Source of the DNA: Aeromonas jandaei
GTDB lineage: Bacteria > Pseudomonadota > Gammaproteobacteria > Enterobacterales > Aeromonadaceae
Direction: 5' to 3'
DNA: 64,000 nucleotides
Assembly (NCBI RefSeq): GCF_037890695.1
Contig: NZ_CP149571.1
Coordinates: 872,001-936,000, forward strand
Position 1 is the stretch's first letter; every line of letters starts with the position of its first letter. Below the pieces are notes generated by a model. The model worked only from the letters and a program-made list of their open reading frames with translations, made no database searches and was not told the DNA's origin. Below are positions 19,661 to 28,142 of the stretch, in pieces. A program made the position numbers and the translations under genes.

Positions 19661-20947
19661 TTAGCTTTTGCGCGGCGGACGACGGCGGTTGTTGCTGTTG
19701 CCACCCTGGCGATCCCGCATGTTGCGGTTCACCGGCTGGCGGTTGCGGAACACCCGTTTCGGCGCGGTGACATCATCCAGCAGTGCTTCGCGATCATATT
19801 TGCTGACCGGGATCGGGTGGTGGATGTACTCCTCGATGGCCGGCAGGTTGAAGGCATAGTCTTCACAGGCCAAGCTGATGGAGTGACCGCTCTTGCCGGC
19901 ACGGCCGGTACGACCGATACGGTGTACATAGTCTTCGGCGTCGTCGGGCAGGTCATAGTTGAAGACGTGAGTCACGTCGGGGATGTGCAGACCACGGGCA
20001 GCGACGTCGGTGGCGACCAGGATGTCCAGCGAACCCTTGGTGAACTCTTCCAGGATCTTCATCCGCTTCTTCTGCGGCACGTCGCCGGTCAGCAGACCAA
20101 CGCGGTGGCCGTCGTTCTCCAGCCAGGCATGAACGTCTTCACAGACATGCTTGGTGTTGGCGAAGACGATGGCTTTCTCCGGCCACTCCTCTTCCATCAG
20201 GGAGAGCAGCAGCAACATCTTGTCTTCGTTGGAGGGGTAGAACAGCTCCTCCTTGATCCGCACGCCGGTCATCTGCTCCGGCTCTACCTGCACATGTTCC
20301 GGGTGGTTCATATGTTCGTAGGCCAGCTCCTGCACGCGCAGGGAGAGGGTGGCGGAGAACAGCATACTCAGTCGCTCGGTGGCGGGCGGCATGCGGCGGA
20401 ACAGGAAGCGGATGTCCTTGATGAAGCCCAGATCGAACATGCGATCCGCTTCGTCCAGTACCACGACCTGAATGTTGCTCAGATCGATCACCTTGGACTT
20501 GAAGTAGTCGATGATGCGGCCAGTGGTGCCGATCAGGATGTCGACGCCCTGCTCCAGTACGGCCAGCTGCTTGTCGTAACCTTCGCCACCGTAGGCGAGG
20601 CCGAGTTTCAGGCCGGTAGATGCGGCGATGCTGTCGGCATCGTTGTAGATCTGTACTGCCAGCTCCCGGGTGGGTGCCATGATGATGGCTCTGGGTTGAT
20701 TTACCAGACGGGGTTTGGTCAGCGGGTGGGTAAGAAGATAGTTGAAGGTGGCGGCCAGAAAGGCGATGGTTTTGCCGGTGCCTGTCTGTGCTTGCCCGGC
20801 GAGGTCATGGCCCTCTACCAGCAGTGGCAGGGACAGTGCCTGGATGGGCGTACAATAGTGAAATCCCTTTGCTTCCAGACCAGCCAGAACTTCGGGTTCG
20901 AGGCCCATTTGGGCGAATTTTTCGGTCGTTAAGTGTGTTTTGCTCAT
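19661..20947 (-). CDS. rhlB: RhlB, DEAD-box RNA helicase of the degradosome
   Basis: 428 residues with all DEAD-box motifs: QTGTGKT (I), PTRELA (Ia), VVLDEADRM (II), FSATLS (III) and [10 protein letters not shown] (VI). The C-terminus is short, basic and Asn/Arg-rich. RhlB unwinds structured RNA for RNase E/PNPase. It is divergent from trxA, the E. coli gppA-rhlB/trxA-rho order. Confidence 0.96.
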   Translation of the reverse strand: MSKTHLTTEKFAQMGLEPEVLAGLEAKGFHYCTPIQALSLPLLVEGHDLAGQAQTGTGKTIAFLAATFNYLLTHPLTKPRLVNQPRAIIMAPTRELAVQIYNDADSIAASTGLKLGLAYGGEGYDKQLAVLEQGVDILIGTTGRIIDYFKSKVIDLSNIQVVVLDEADRMFDLGFIKDIRFLFRRMPPATERLSMLFSATLSLRVQELAYEHMNHPEHVQVEPEQMTGVRIKEELFYPSNEDKMLLLLSLMEEEWPEKAIVFANTKHVCEDVHAWLENDGHRVGLLTGDVPQKKRMKILEEFTKGSLDILVATDVAARGLHIPDVTHVFNYDLPDDAEDYVHRIGRTGRAGKSGHSISLACEDYAFNLPAIEEYIHHPIPVSKYDREALLDDVTAPKRVFRNRQPVNRNMRDRQGGNSNNRRRPPRKS

Positions 20948-21013
20948 GGCGGTAGGTTATCAGGTTAGGCTTGCAATAATAAACAGGATCATTTCAAATA
21001 GGGCAACTATTGC

Positions 21014-21035
21014 CTTTATTGACGTGTCAATAAAG
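21014..21035. promoter_or_regulatory. Perfect 22-bp palindrome in the rhlB/trxA divergent promoter region
   Basis: CTTTATTGAC-GT-GTCAATAAAG: two perfect 10-bp arms with a 2-nt centre, placed 26 nt before trxA and 67 nt before rhlB. No T-run follows, so it looks like a dimeric regulator site rather than a terminator. The core TTGAC-N2-GTCAA differs in spacing from an FNR box. The regulator is unknown. Confidence 0.6.
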
Positions 21036-21060
21036 CCTTATTTACTGACTGGAGTTGGAG

Positions 21061-21387
21061 ATGAGTGACAAGATTGTTCAGCTGAGCGATGCCAGCTTCG
21101 AGGCAGATGTAATCAAAGCCGATGGCGCCGTTCTGGTCGACTTCTGGGCCGAGTGGTGTGGTCCGTGCAAGATGATTGCCCCGATCCTGGAAGAAGTTGC
21201 CCAAGAGTACGAAGGTCGCGTGACCGTAGCCAAACTGAACATCGACCATAACTCTGATACTCCGCCCAAGTACGGCATTCGTGGTATCCCGACCCTCTTG
21301 CTGTTCAAGAATGGCGAAGTGGCAGCGACCAAGGTCGGTGCACTGTCCAAGACTCAGCTGAAAGAGTTCCTGGACGGCAACCTGTAA
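21061..21387 (+). CDS. trxA: Thioredoxin 1
   Basis: 108 residues with the active site WCGPC (about 31-35) and the conserved cis-proline in GIPTLLLF. It reduces protein disulfides and supplies ribonucleotide reductase. ATG 21061 follows GGAGTTGGAG; an in-frame TTG at 21055 is not needed. A terminator follows, then rho. Confidence 0.97.
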   Translation: MSDKIVQLSDASFEADVIKADGAVLVDFWAEWCGPCKMIAPILEEVAQEYEGRVTVAKLNIDHNSDTPPKYGIRGIPTLLLFKNGEVAATKVGALSKTQLKEFLDGNL

Positions 21388-21396
21388 TAATCGAAG

Positions 21397-21430
21397 AGGA
21401 GCGCATTGCAATAATGCGCTCCTTCTGTTT
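21397..21430 (+). terminator. Terminator of trxA
   Basis: AGGAGCGCATT-GCAAT-AATGCGCTCCT, perfect 11-bp arms, then TCTGTTTTA. It separates trxA from the roughly 150-nt rho leader. Confidence 0.82.
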
Positions 21431-21587
21431 TATCACCTAGACGCTCATCCCGATTGGTGCTAGTTTATCGCTCGTTTGCTAACCTTTTTGCCTGACTCCA
21501 TTGCTAGCCTGGCAAGTCAAATCCGATCAGCATCAATCCAGCAGACTGTCTCCTCATTTCAATCCTTGCTTACAGACTTTCACCACT

Positions 21588-22853
21588 ATGAATCTGACTG
21601 AATTAAAGAACACTCCTGTGTCTGAGCTGGTCAAGCTCGGCGAATCCATGGGGTTGGAAAATCTGGCTCGGGCGCACAAGAAAGACATTATTTTCGCGAT
21701 CCTCAAGGCGCACGCCAAGGGTGGCGAGGATATCTTTGGCGACGGTGTGCTGGAAATCCTGACCGACGGTTTCGGGTTCCTGCGCAGTGCTGACGGTTCT
21801 TACCTGGCAGGCCCTGACGATATCTACGTCTCCCCGAGCCAGATCCGCCGCTTCAACCTGCGTACCGGCGATACCATCTCCGGCAAGATCCGGCCGCCGA
21901 AAGAGGGCGAACGCTACTTCGCGCTGCTCAAGGTCAACGAGGTCAACTACGACCGTCCGGAAAACTCCCGCAACAAGATCCTGTTTGAAAACCTCACTCC
22001 GCTGCACGCCAACGAGCGTCTGCGCATGGAGCGGGGCAACGGTTCTACTGAAGACATCACTGCTCGCGTTCTGGATCTGGCCTCCCCGATCGGTAAAGGT
22101 CAGCGTGGCCTCATCGTCGCACCGCCCAAGGCCGGTAAGACCATGCTGCTGCAGAACATCGCCCAGAGCATCGCCTACAACCATCCCGACTGTGAACTGA
22201 TCGTTCTGCTGATCGACGAGCGTCCGGAAGAAGTGACCGAGATGCAGCGCATGGTTAAAGGTGAAGTGATCGCTTCCACCTTCGACGAGCCGGCATCCCG
22301 TCACGTTCAGGTTGCCGAAATGGTGATCGAGAAGGCCAAGCGTCTGGTCGAGCACAAGAAAGACGTGGTGATCCTGCTGGACTCCATCACTCGTTTGGCT
22401 CGTGCCTACAACACCGTTATCCCGTCATCCGGCAAGGTACTGACCGGTGGTGTGGACGCCAACGCCCTGCACCGTCCCAAGCGCTTCTTCGGCGCCGCGC
22501 GTAATGTTGAAGAGGGCGGCAGCCTGACCATCATCGCGACCGCGCTGATCGATACCGGTTCCAAGATGGACGAGGTTATCTACGAAGAGTTCAAGGGTAC
22601 CGGCAACATGGAACTGCACCTCTCGCGCAAGATTGCCGAGAAGCGCGTCTATCCGGCTATCGACATCACCCGCTCAGGCACCCGTAAGGAAGAGCTGCTC
22701 ACTTCCGGTGACGAGCTGCAGAAGATGTGGATCCTGCGCAAGATTGTCCACCCGATGGGCGAGATCGACGGTATCGAATTCCTCATCGACAAACTGGCGA
22801 TGACCAAGACCAACGACGAGTTCTTCGACGCCATGCGGCGCCAGCAGAAATAA
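21588..22853 (+). CDS. rho: Rho, transcription termination factor
   Basis: 421 residues from ATG 21588 ([19 protein letters not shown]), matching E. coli Rho (419). RNA-binding DGFGFLRS (about 64), Walker A APPKAGKT (about 183) and Walker [11 protein letters not shown] (about 262) are intact. No good ribosome site precedes the ATG. An open frame reaches back to 21501, but the N-terminus fits the family only from 21588. The long leader would suit the autogenous Rho control known in E. coli; I saw no rhoL-like leader peptide. Confidence 0.97.
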   Translation: MNLTELKNTPVSELVKLGESMGLENLARAHKKDIIFAILKAHAKGGEDIFGDGVLEILTDGFGFLRSADGSYLAGPDDIYVSPSQIRRFNLRTGDTISGKIRPPKEGERYFALLKVNEVNYDRPENSRNKILFENLTPLHANERLRMERGNGSTEDITARVLDLASPIGKGQRGLIVAPPKAGKTMLLQNIAQSIAYNHPDCELIVLLIDERPEEVTEMQRMVKGEVIASTFDEPASRHVQVAEMVIEKAKRLVEHKKDVVILLDSITRLARAYNTVIPSSGKVLTGGVDANALHRPKRFFGAARNVEEGGSLTIIATALIDTGSKMDEVIYEEFKGTGNMELHLSRKIAEKRVYPAIDITRSGTRKEELLTSGDELQKMWILRKIVHPMGEIDGIEFLIDKLAMTKTNDEFFDAMRRQQK

Positions 22854-22871
22854 GTCAGGTCAGAAAATGAC

Positions 22872-22899
22872 AAAACCGCGGCCAGGGTCGCGGTTTTTG
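22872..22899 (+). terminator. Terminator of rho
   Basis: AAAACCGCG-GCCAGGGT-CGCGGTTTT followed by TG and T-rich sequence. Confidence 0.85.
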
Positions 22900-22961
22900 T
22901 TTATCTAAATTTCGGCCGACTGGGTAGTATGAAGCTTCGATGTCACAAGGATAGAGACGTC

Positions 22962-23960
22962 ATGAAACCCGTTTACTGGTTACTGCCGGGATTGCTGTTC
23001 GGTATCCCGGCCTTTGCGCAGAGCGTGCCAGAGCCTCCTTCAGTGGCGGCTGCCGAGCTGGGCACTGATTTGCGCTATCTGTCGAATTGCCTGCAACAGG
23101 GGCAGTTTGCCGCTGTCGATTCCCTGCTGGCTACCCAGAGCCGCGAGCAGCGCGAGTATCTGCTGCTGCAACTGTTGCGCAATATCAACGTGACCCGGCC
23201 GGCGTCACCCGAACTGCACGCCTGGGTGGCAGCCCAGGCAGACAAGGCCCCCCGGTGGCTGGTCGAGCAGCGGGTGGATGGCTTTCTGGTTCAGCAACCG
23301 GCCTACGATTTTTCCGCTCAGGCCCGGCTGCTGTTGGGTCAGTGGCAGCAACTGGCGTGGCAGGCGGATTATCGCCAGAAACTGGAGCAGGGCTCCTTCT
23401 GCTTCAAGTCGATCTATTACCGCGGCAACCCCGAACTGGCCCGTCAGCAACAGGCGCTGCTGCAGGCCCTCGATCAGCTGCCTGTCGCCCTGCTGCAGCG
23501 CGAGAGTCGCGAGCTGGCAGCCCAGAATATTTACCTGCCTGACAACCATCTATTGCGCTACCTGTTGCAGCGTACCGGCGAGCCGGCACTCTACAGCCGC
23601 CTCTGGCGCCAGCCGGTGGATCAGGACGCTCTGGCGGCGCTGGCCACCATCAAACGCTTTCATCAGGGTAATGAGGCCAGCGAGCTGCTGATCGCTGCGA
23701 GCAGCAATCCTCATCTGAAAGAGCCGGCCCTGCGCCAGCTGACCGCGCTCTCTCCTCTGCCGCAGCAGGCGCGAAGCTACCTGCTCGGTGAGCTGGCCAA
23801 CCGGCAGTATGGATCTCTGGTAGCCGATCTGCTGATGGAAGTGGATGAGCCATTGCTGCTGTCGGCACTGGCCAAACGGCTTGGTCAGCACGACAAGAAC
23901 CCTGTGGCTCCGGCTCTCTTCCCCGATTCGGGTACAACGAAGAGGCGGCCAGGGTTATAA
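22962..23960 (+). CDS. Exported protein of unknown function
   Basis: 332 residues from ATG 22962 (AAGGAT upstream). An N-terminal signal peptide (MKPVYWLLPGLLFGIPAFAQ) is followed by an Ala/Leu/Gln-rich, almost wholly helical protein with two Cys (near residues 43 and 147) and no recognised motif. The repetitive Leu spacing may indicate a helical-repeat (TPR- or HEAT-like) periplasmic scaffold, which is a guess. It lies alone between rho and ubiD; ubiD starts 33 nt after its stop, so they may share a transcript. Confidence 0.75.
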   Translation: MKPVYWLLPGLLFGIPAFAQSVPEPPSVAAAELGTDLRYLSNCLQQGQFAAVDSLLATQSREQREYLLLQLLRNINVTRPASPELHAWVAAQADKAPRWLVEQRVDGFLVQQPAYDFSAQARLLLGQWQQLAWQADYRQKLEQGSFCFKSIYYRGNPELARQQQALLQALDQLPVALLQRESRELAAQNIYLPDNHLLRYLLQRTGEPALYSRLWRQPVDQDALAALATIKRFHQGNEASELLIAASSNPHLKEPALRQLTALSPLPQQARSYLLGELANRQYGSLVADLLMEVDEPLLLSALAKRLGQHDKNPVAPALFPDSGTTKRRPGL

Positions 23961-23993
23961 TGCCTCACCTCCTGAATCTGGTTGGGAACCTGC

Positions 23994-25463
23994 ATGAAAT
24001 ACAAGGACTTGCGTGATTTCGTCGCGCAGCTGGAACAAAACGGACAACTCAAGCGGATTACCCGCGAGATAGACCCCTATCTGGAGATGACCGAAATCAG
24101 CGACCGCACCCTGCGTGCGGGCGGCCCGGCCCTGCTGTTTGAAAATCCCAAAGGCTACACCATGCCGGTGTTGACCAACCTGTTTGGTACCCCGGATCGG
24201 GTCGCCATGGGGATGGGCCAGCCCGATGTGAGCGCCTTGCGTCAGGTCGGGGTATGGCTCTCCTATCTGAAGGAGCCGGAACCGCCTCGTGGCTTCAAGG
24301 AGCTGATGGAGAAGCTGCCGATCTTCAAGCAGGTACTCAATATGCCGACCAAGCGCCTCTCTTCCGCCCCTTGCCAGCAGGTGGTGCAGGAGGGGGATGC
24401 GGTCGATCTCGACCAGATCCCGATCCAGCACTGCTGGCCGGGTGATGTGGCGCCGCTAGTTACCTGGGGTCTTACCATCACCCGCGGCCCCTACAAGAAG
24501 CGGCAGAACCTCGGTATCTACCGCCAGCAGAAGATCGCCAAGAACAAGCTGATCATGCGCTGGCTGGATCATCGCGGCGGAGCCATCGATTTTCGCGAGT
24601 GGCAGGAGGCCCATCCGGGCGAGCGCTTCCCGGTGGTGGTGGCGCTTGGTGCCGATCCGGCGACCATTCTCGGTGCTGTTACGCCGGTGCCGGATACCCT
24701 CTCCGAATACGCCTTTGCCGGTCTGCTACGTGGTAGCCGTACCGAGGTAGTAAAAGCCATCAGCTGTGACCTGGAGGTACCGGCCAGCGCAGAGATTGTG
24801 CTGGAAGGCTATCTGGAGCCGGGCGAGATGGCGCCGGAAGGCCCTTATGGCGACCACACCGGCTACTACAACGAGGTGGACGAGTTCCCGGTCTTTACCA
24901 TCACCCACATGACGATGCGCAAGGATGCCATCTATCACAGCACCTACACCGGCCGTCCGCCCGATGAGCCGGCGGTGCTGGGGCTGGCGCTGAACGAGGT
25001 GTTCGTGCCGCTGCTGCAGAAGCAGTTCCCCGAGATCGTCGACTTCTATCTGCCGCCGGAGGGGTGCTCCTACCGGATGGCGGTGGTCACCATCAAGAAG
25101 CGTTATCCGGGCCACGCCAAGCGGGTGATGCTGGGGGTCTGGTCTTTCCTGCGCCAGTTCATGTATACCAAGTTCGTGGTGGTGTGTGATGACGACGTCA
25201 ATGCCCGCGACTGGAAGGATGTGATCTGGGCCATTACCACCCGGATGCACCCGGCCCGTGATACCACCCTGATCGAACACACCCCGATCGACTATCTGGA
25301 CTTCGCCTCGCCCATCTCGGGCCTGGGCTCCAAGATGGGGCTGGATGCCACCAACAAGTGGCCGGGGGAGACCAACCGCGAGTGGGGTCAGCCCATCGTG
25401 CAGGATGAGACGGTGAAGCAGAAGATCGATGCCATCTGGGATGAGTTGAATATCCTCGGTTGA
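23994..25463 (+). CDS. ubiD: UbiD, 4-hydroxy-3-polyprenylbenzoate decarboxylase
   Basis: 489 residues from ATG 23994 ([10 protein letters not shown]), close to E. coli UbiD (497); a TTG at 23982 is less likely. The prenylated-FMN site residues lie in the [13 protein letters not shown] block (about 280) with conserved Arg/Glu context upstream (NLGIYRQQ). It decarboxylates the octaprenyl-hydroxybenzoate intermediate in ubiquinone synthesis using prFMN made by UbiX. As in E. coli, fre lies downstream. Confidence 0.96.
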   Translation: MKYKDLRDFVAQLEQNGQLKRITREIDPYLEMTEISDRTLRAGGPALLFENPKGYTMPVLTNLFGTPDRVAMGMGQPDVSALRQVGVWLSYLKEPEPPRGFKELMEKLPIFKQVLNMPTKRLSSAPCQQVVQEGDAVDLDQIPIQHCWPGDVAPLVTWGLTITRGPYKKRQNLGIYRQQKIAKNKLIMRWLDHRGGAIDFREWQEAHPGERFPVVVALGADPATILGAVTPVPDTLSEYAFAGLLRGSRTEVVKAISCDLEVPASAEIVLEGYLEPGEMAPEGPYGDHTGYYNEVDEFPVFTITHMTMRKDAIYHSTYTGRPPDEPAVLGLALNEVFVPLLQKQFPEIVDFYLPPEGCSYRMAVVTIKKRYPGHAKRVMLGVWSFLRQFMYTKFVVVCDDDVNARDWKDVIWAITTRMHPARDTTLIEHTPIDYLDFASPISGLGSKMGLDATNKWPGETNREWGQPIVQDETVKQKIDAIWDELNILG

Positions 25464-25487
25464 GGCGAAAATGGCCCGTTTGCTGCA

Positions 25488-25526
25488 AAAATGGATGAGA
25501 TCCGCAGCGATTTGGGTATCCTCGAC
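25488..25526 (+). other. Short ubiD-tail-like segment after the ubiD stop
   Basis: Twenty-four nt after the ubiD stop, 13 codons read KMDEIRSDLGILD, against [13 protein letters not shown] at the UbiD C-terminus: 6 of 13 identical plus conservative changes, with the TTG-xxT-ATC-CTC block shared. It parallels the clearer prlC tail remnant but could be chance. No ribosome site. Confidence 0.35.
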
Positions 25527-25609
25527 GAATGGGGCCAGCAGTGCTGGTCATCACCTGACAGTGAAACAATGAGCGAAGCGGGTCGAGCGAACCCGCCACA
25601 AGGACAAGA

Positions 25610-26308
25610 ATGCAACGTATCAAATGCCGCGTAGAGGAACTGCGCGAATATGTCGACACCATCTGGCATGTGGCCCTGACGCCGCAGCAAGAGATCAGCT
25701 TCAAGCCGGGCCAGTATCTGCTGGTGGTGATGAGCGATTCGGACAAGCGTCCCTTCTCCATCGCCAACTCGCCGACCCGCCCGGGCGTGCTGGAGCTGCA
25801 GATTGGTGCGACTCCCGAGAACGCCTATGCCGGTCAGGTGCTGGCCCGCATGCGCGAACAGGGGGAGATCGAGGTCGAGCTGCCCGCCGGCAAGGCGTTC
25901 CTGCGCAACGAATCCCCCCGCCCGCTGATCCTGATGGCCGGCGGCACCGGTTTCTCCTATGCCAAATCGATTCTGGAGTACCTGATCGACAGCGGCAGCA
26001 AGCGTCCGGTCTTCTTCTACTGGGGGGTGCGTCAGGCGCACTGGCTCTACGAGCTGGAGCAGATGCAGCAGTGGGAGCGCGACTACGCGCCGCTCACCTT
26101 CATCCCGGTGGTACAGGAGCCGGAGAGCGACTGGAGTGGCCGTACCGGTCTGGTGCACAAGGCGATCATGGATGACTTCGTCAGCCTCCATGAGTACGAC
26201 ATCTATGTCGCCGGTCGCTTCGAGATGGCGGGGGCGGCTCGCGAGGAGTTCAAGATCCTCGGCGCCGAGCCGGAACGCATCTTCGGCGACGCCTACGAGT
26301 TCATCTGA
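25610..26308 (+). CDS. fre: Fre, NAD(P)H-flavin reductase
   Basis: 232 residues (E. coli Fre 233). The flavin-site motif RPFSIAN (about 46-52), the NAD-site MAGGTGFSYAKSI (about 108-120), the YWGVR block and the terminal FGDAYEFI fit the ferredoxin-reductase-like family. It supplies reduced free flavins, which matters for the neighbouring UbiD pathway through FMN prenylation; that link is an inference from conserved linkage. Confidence 0.94.
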   Translation: MQRIKCRVEELREYVDTIWHVALTPQQEISFKPGQYLLVVMSDSDKRPFSIANSPTRPGVLELQIGATPENAYAGQVLARMREQGEIEVELPAGKAFLRNESPRPLILMAGGTGFSYAKSILEYLIDSGSKRPVFFYWGVRQAHWLYELEQMQQWERDYAPLTFIPVVQEPESDWSGRTGLVHKAIMDDFVSLHEYDIYVAGRFEMAGAAREEFKILGAEPERIFGDAYEFI

Positions 26309-26326
26309 CAAGCCTTTTGTGCTGCC

Positions 26327-26353
26327 AAAACCCCCGGTCAAGCCGGGGGTTTT
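26327..26353 (+). terminator. Terminator of fre
   Basis: AAAACCCCCGG-TCAAG-CCGGGGGTTTT, perfect 11-bp arms. Confidence 0.88.
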
Positions 26354-26504
26354 GCTATGGTGGCGCGACCAGATCGGGATATTGTGGAGTTCGTCATTCA
26401 AGTCCAGTTTTTTTCGCAATTTCAGGTATGAATGGCTACTAATTCCCTGCAGCTGGTGGCATCTTTGTGCGTGATTGTCGGCGGCAGGATAAGGATATCC
26501 CGGG

Positions 26505-27536
26505 ATGGGGCGAGGAGGCGCTGTGTTGAGCGAAGAGGGAAGATCATCGACAGAAGATGCAAGGGGAGAGCAGGGCTCCGCGGAGCCGGCGGCGACCCTG
26601 ATCTCCTCCTCCCGTATTGGTGAACTGGCCCGGCTGCAGGCAGAAATTGCCGCCCTGAAGCATGAAAACAGCCTGCTGCAGGAGAAGCTCAATGCCGCCC
26701 TCGATGGTACCGGCATCTGCCTCTGGCAGGGGATTATTCCGACTGGAGAACTGCGGGTATTCAACCTGCAGAACTTTCAGGCCGGTGACATGGCCCCCCA
26801 CTTCGACCAATGGAGCGCCAAGCTCCACCCCGACGATCGCGCCCACGCCATGGGCAGCTATTTCGATCATCTCGAGGGGAAAACCCCCTTCTACGAAGTT
26901 GAATACCGCACTATCAACCCGCAAGGCGAGGTCACCTGGCTCTGGGATCGGGGTCGGGTGGTCGATCGCGACGCCGATGGCAAGCCACTGCGGATCATGG
27001 GTTCCCATATCGATATCACCCAGCGCAAAGCTTATGAGCAGAGGCTGGCTGAGAAGGCCAACAGTGATGCCCTGACCGGCCTGCTCAACCGGCAGGGCTT
27101 TGGCAAGGCGTTTGCTCAGCAGCAACATGACGGAGCAGGAGCGCTGCTCTTTATCGATCTGGACGATTTCAAGGGGATCAATGACCAGCTTGGTCATGCC
27201 TGTGGCGATCAGGTTTTGCAGCAGATGGCGGAATGGCTGCGTCTCATCATGCCGGGCTCGGCCCTGTGCGGTCGCTACGGTGGCGACGAATTTGTGGTGC
27301 ACCTCAGCCGGGGGGTTTCGAGCCATACCCTGGCCGAGCTGGCCGATGCCCTGATTGGCCGGATGCAAAGCTATGTGCCCAGACCCGGTTGTTCGCAACG
27401 GGTCGGGCTCAGTATCGGCATCGCTTTGTGGGAGGGGGCATCGCTGTCGTTTCGGCAGGCGCTGGAGGTGGCCGATCAGGCCATGTACGAGGCGAAGGCG
27501 CGTGGCAAACGGGCCTGGCACTTGCTGCGGGTGTGA
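26505..27536 (+). CDS. PAS-GGDEF diguanylate cyclase
   Basis: 343 residues. A short coiled coil (about 40-65) precedes a PAS_3-like domain (about 66-185) ending ITQRKAYEQRLAEKAN, the usual linker, then a GGDEF domain (about 186-340) with DALTGLLNR, FIDLDDFK and intact RYGGDEF. An RxxD inhibitory site was not seen. It should make c-di-GMP in the cytosol. The start is uncertain: ATG 26505 (AAGGAT upstream), or GTG 26523 / TTG 26526 behind a better GAGGAGG site, shortening it by six or seven residues. Confidence 0.9.
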   Translation: MGRGGAVLSEEGRSSTEDARGEQGSAEPAATLISSSRIGELARLQAEIAALKHENSLLQEKLNAALDGTGICLWQGIIPTGELRVFNLQNFQAGDMAPHFDQWSAKLHPDDRAHAMGSYFDHLEGKTPFYEVEYRTINPQGEVTWLWDRGRVVDRDADGKPLRIMGSHIDITQRKAYEQRLAEKANSDALTGLLNRQGFGKAFAQQQHDGAGALLFIDLDDFKGINDQLGHACGDQVLQQMAEWLRLIMPGSALCGRYGGDEFVVHLSRGVSSHTLAELADALIGRMQSYVPRPGCSQRVGLSIGIALWEGASLSFRQALEVADQAMYEAKARGKRAWHLLRV

Positions 27537-27560
27537 TGACAACCCGAACCCCGTAAAGCA

Positions 27561-27585
27561 GAAACCCCAGCCATGCTGGGGTTTC
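27561..27585. terminator. Bidirectional terminator between the GGDEF gene and ubiK
   Basis: GAAACCCCAGC-CAT-GCTGGGGTTTC, perfect 11-bp arms between convergent genes. Confidence 0.85.
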
Positions 27586-27587
27586 CG

Positions 27588-27845
27588 TTATTCGCCTTTG
27601 GCGCCGAGCTGCTCTTCGAGTTGAGCCAGCTTGCTTTCGAGGGCGGCCAGTTTTTCCCGGGTACGCAGCAGAACCTTGGTCTGCACGTCGAACTCTTCAC
27701 GGCTTACCAGATCCAGCTTGTTGAGCTGTGCCTGCAACACCTGACGGATCTTCTTCTCGGCCTCTTCGCCCATGCTGCGGATGCCGGGCGGCAGGGAGTT
27801 GTGTACCTGTTTGGCGATCTCTTCCAGTTTCTTCGGGTCGATCAT
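27588..27845 (-). CDS. ubiK: UbiK, ubiquinone biosynthesis accessory factor
   Basis: 85 residues from ATG at 27845, which follows [27 protein letters not shown] and a C-terminal Leu/Glu coiled coil ([14 protein letters not shown]) match E. coli UbiK (YqiC). It forms a trimeric coiled coil that binds UbiJ (gene at 150) and supports aerobic ubiquinone synthesis. The open frame runs further upstream to 28016 but reads as non-coding there. Confidence 0.93.
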   Translation of the reverse strand: MIDPKKLEEIAKQVHNSLPPGIRSMGEEAEKKIRQVLQAQLNKLDLVSREEFDVQTKVLLRTREKLAALESKLAQLEEQLGAKGE

Positions 27846-28142
27846 GATGTCCTCCTTAAGCGTTGGTGGACATTCTACCGACAATTCCCTCATTTTGCCG
27901 AGATCGCGGCAGCTTTTTACACCGCGCTGCCCGTTATTGCTGGTCGGGTCTGGTGATGTGCCAACTGCTGCTACCCTTGCGCCCCCTTGTTGACCTGAAA
28001 CCATGATGCAGAGCACAAACCTGATTGGAATATGACCAGTGTGAGTCTGAGTGTTGTTGTTTTCATGTTAAGTTTGTGCGGTCGAAGTGATCAGCGCTTC
28101 GTTGGTTTGTGATGGATAACAACCTGATAAAGAGAACAAAAA

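Noticed and set aside
21414..21440. 8-codon frame before rho as a possible rhoL-type leader peptide
   Set aside because: It overlaps the trxA terminator stem, has no ribosome site and does not resemble the E. coli leader peptide.
25491..25634. 47-codon frame between ubiD and fre
   Set aside because: No ribosome site and it overlaps the fre start; better explained as a possible ubiD tail remnant running into intergenic sequence.
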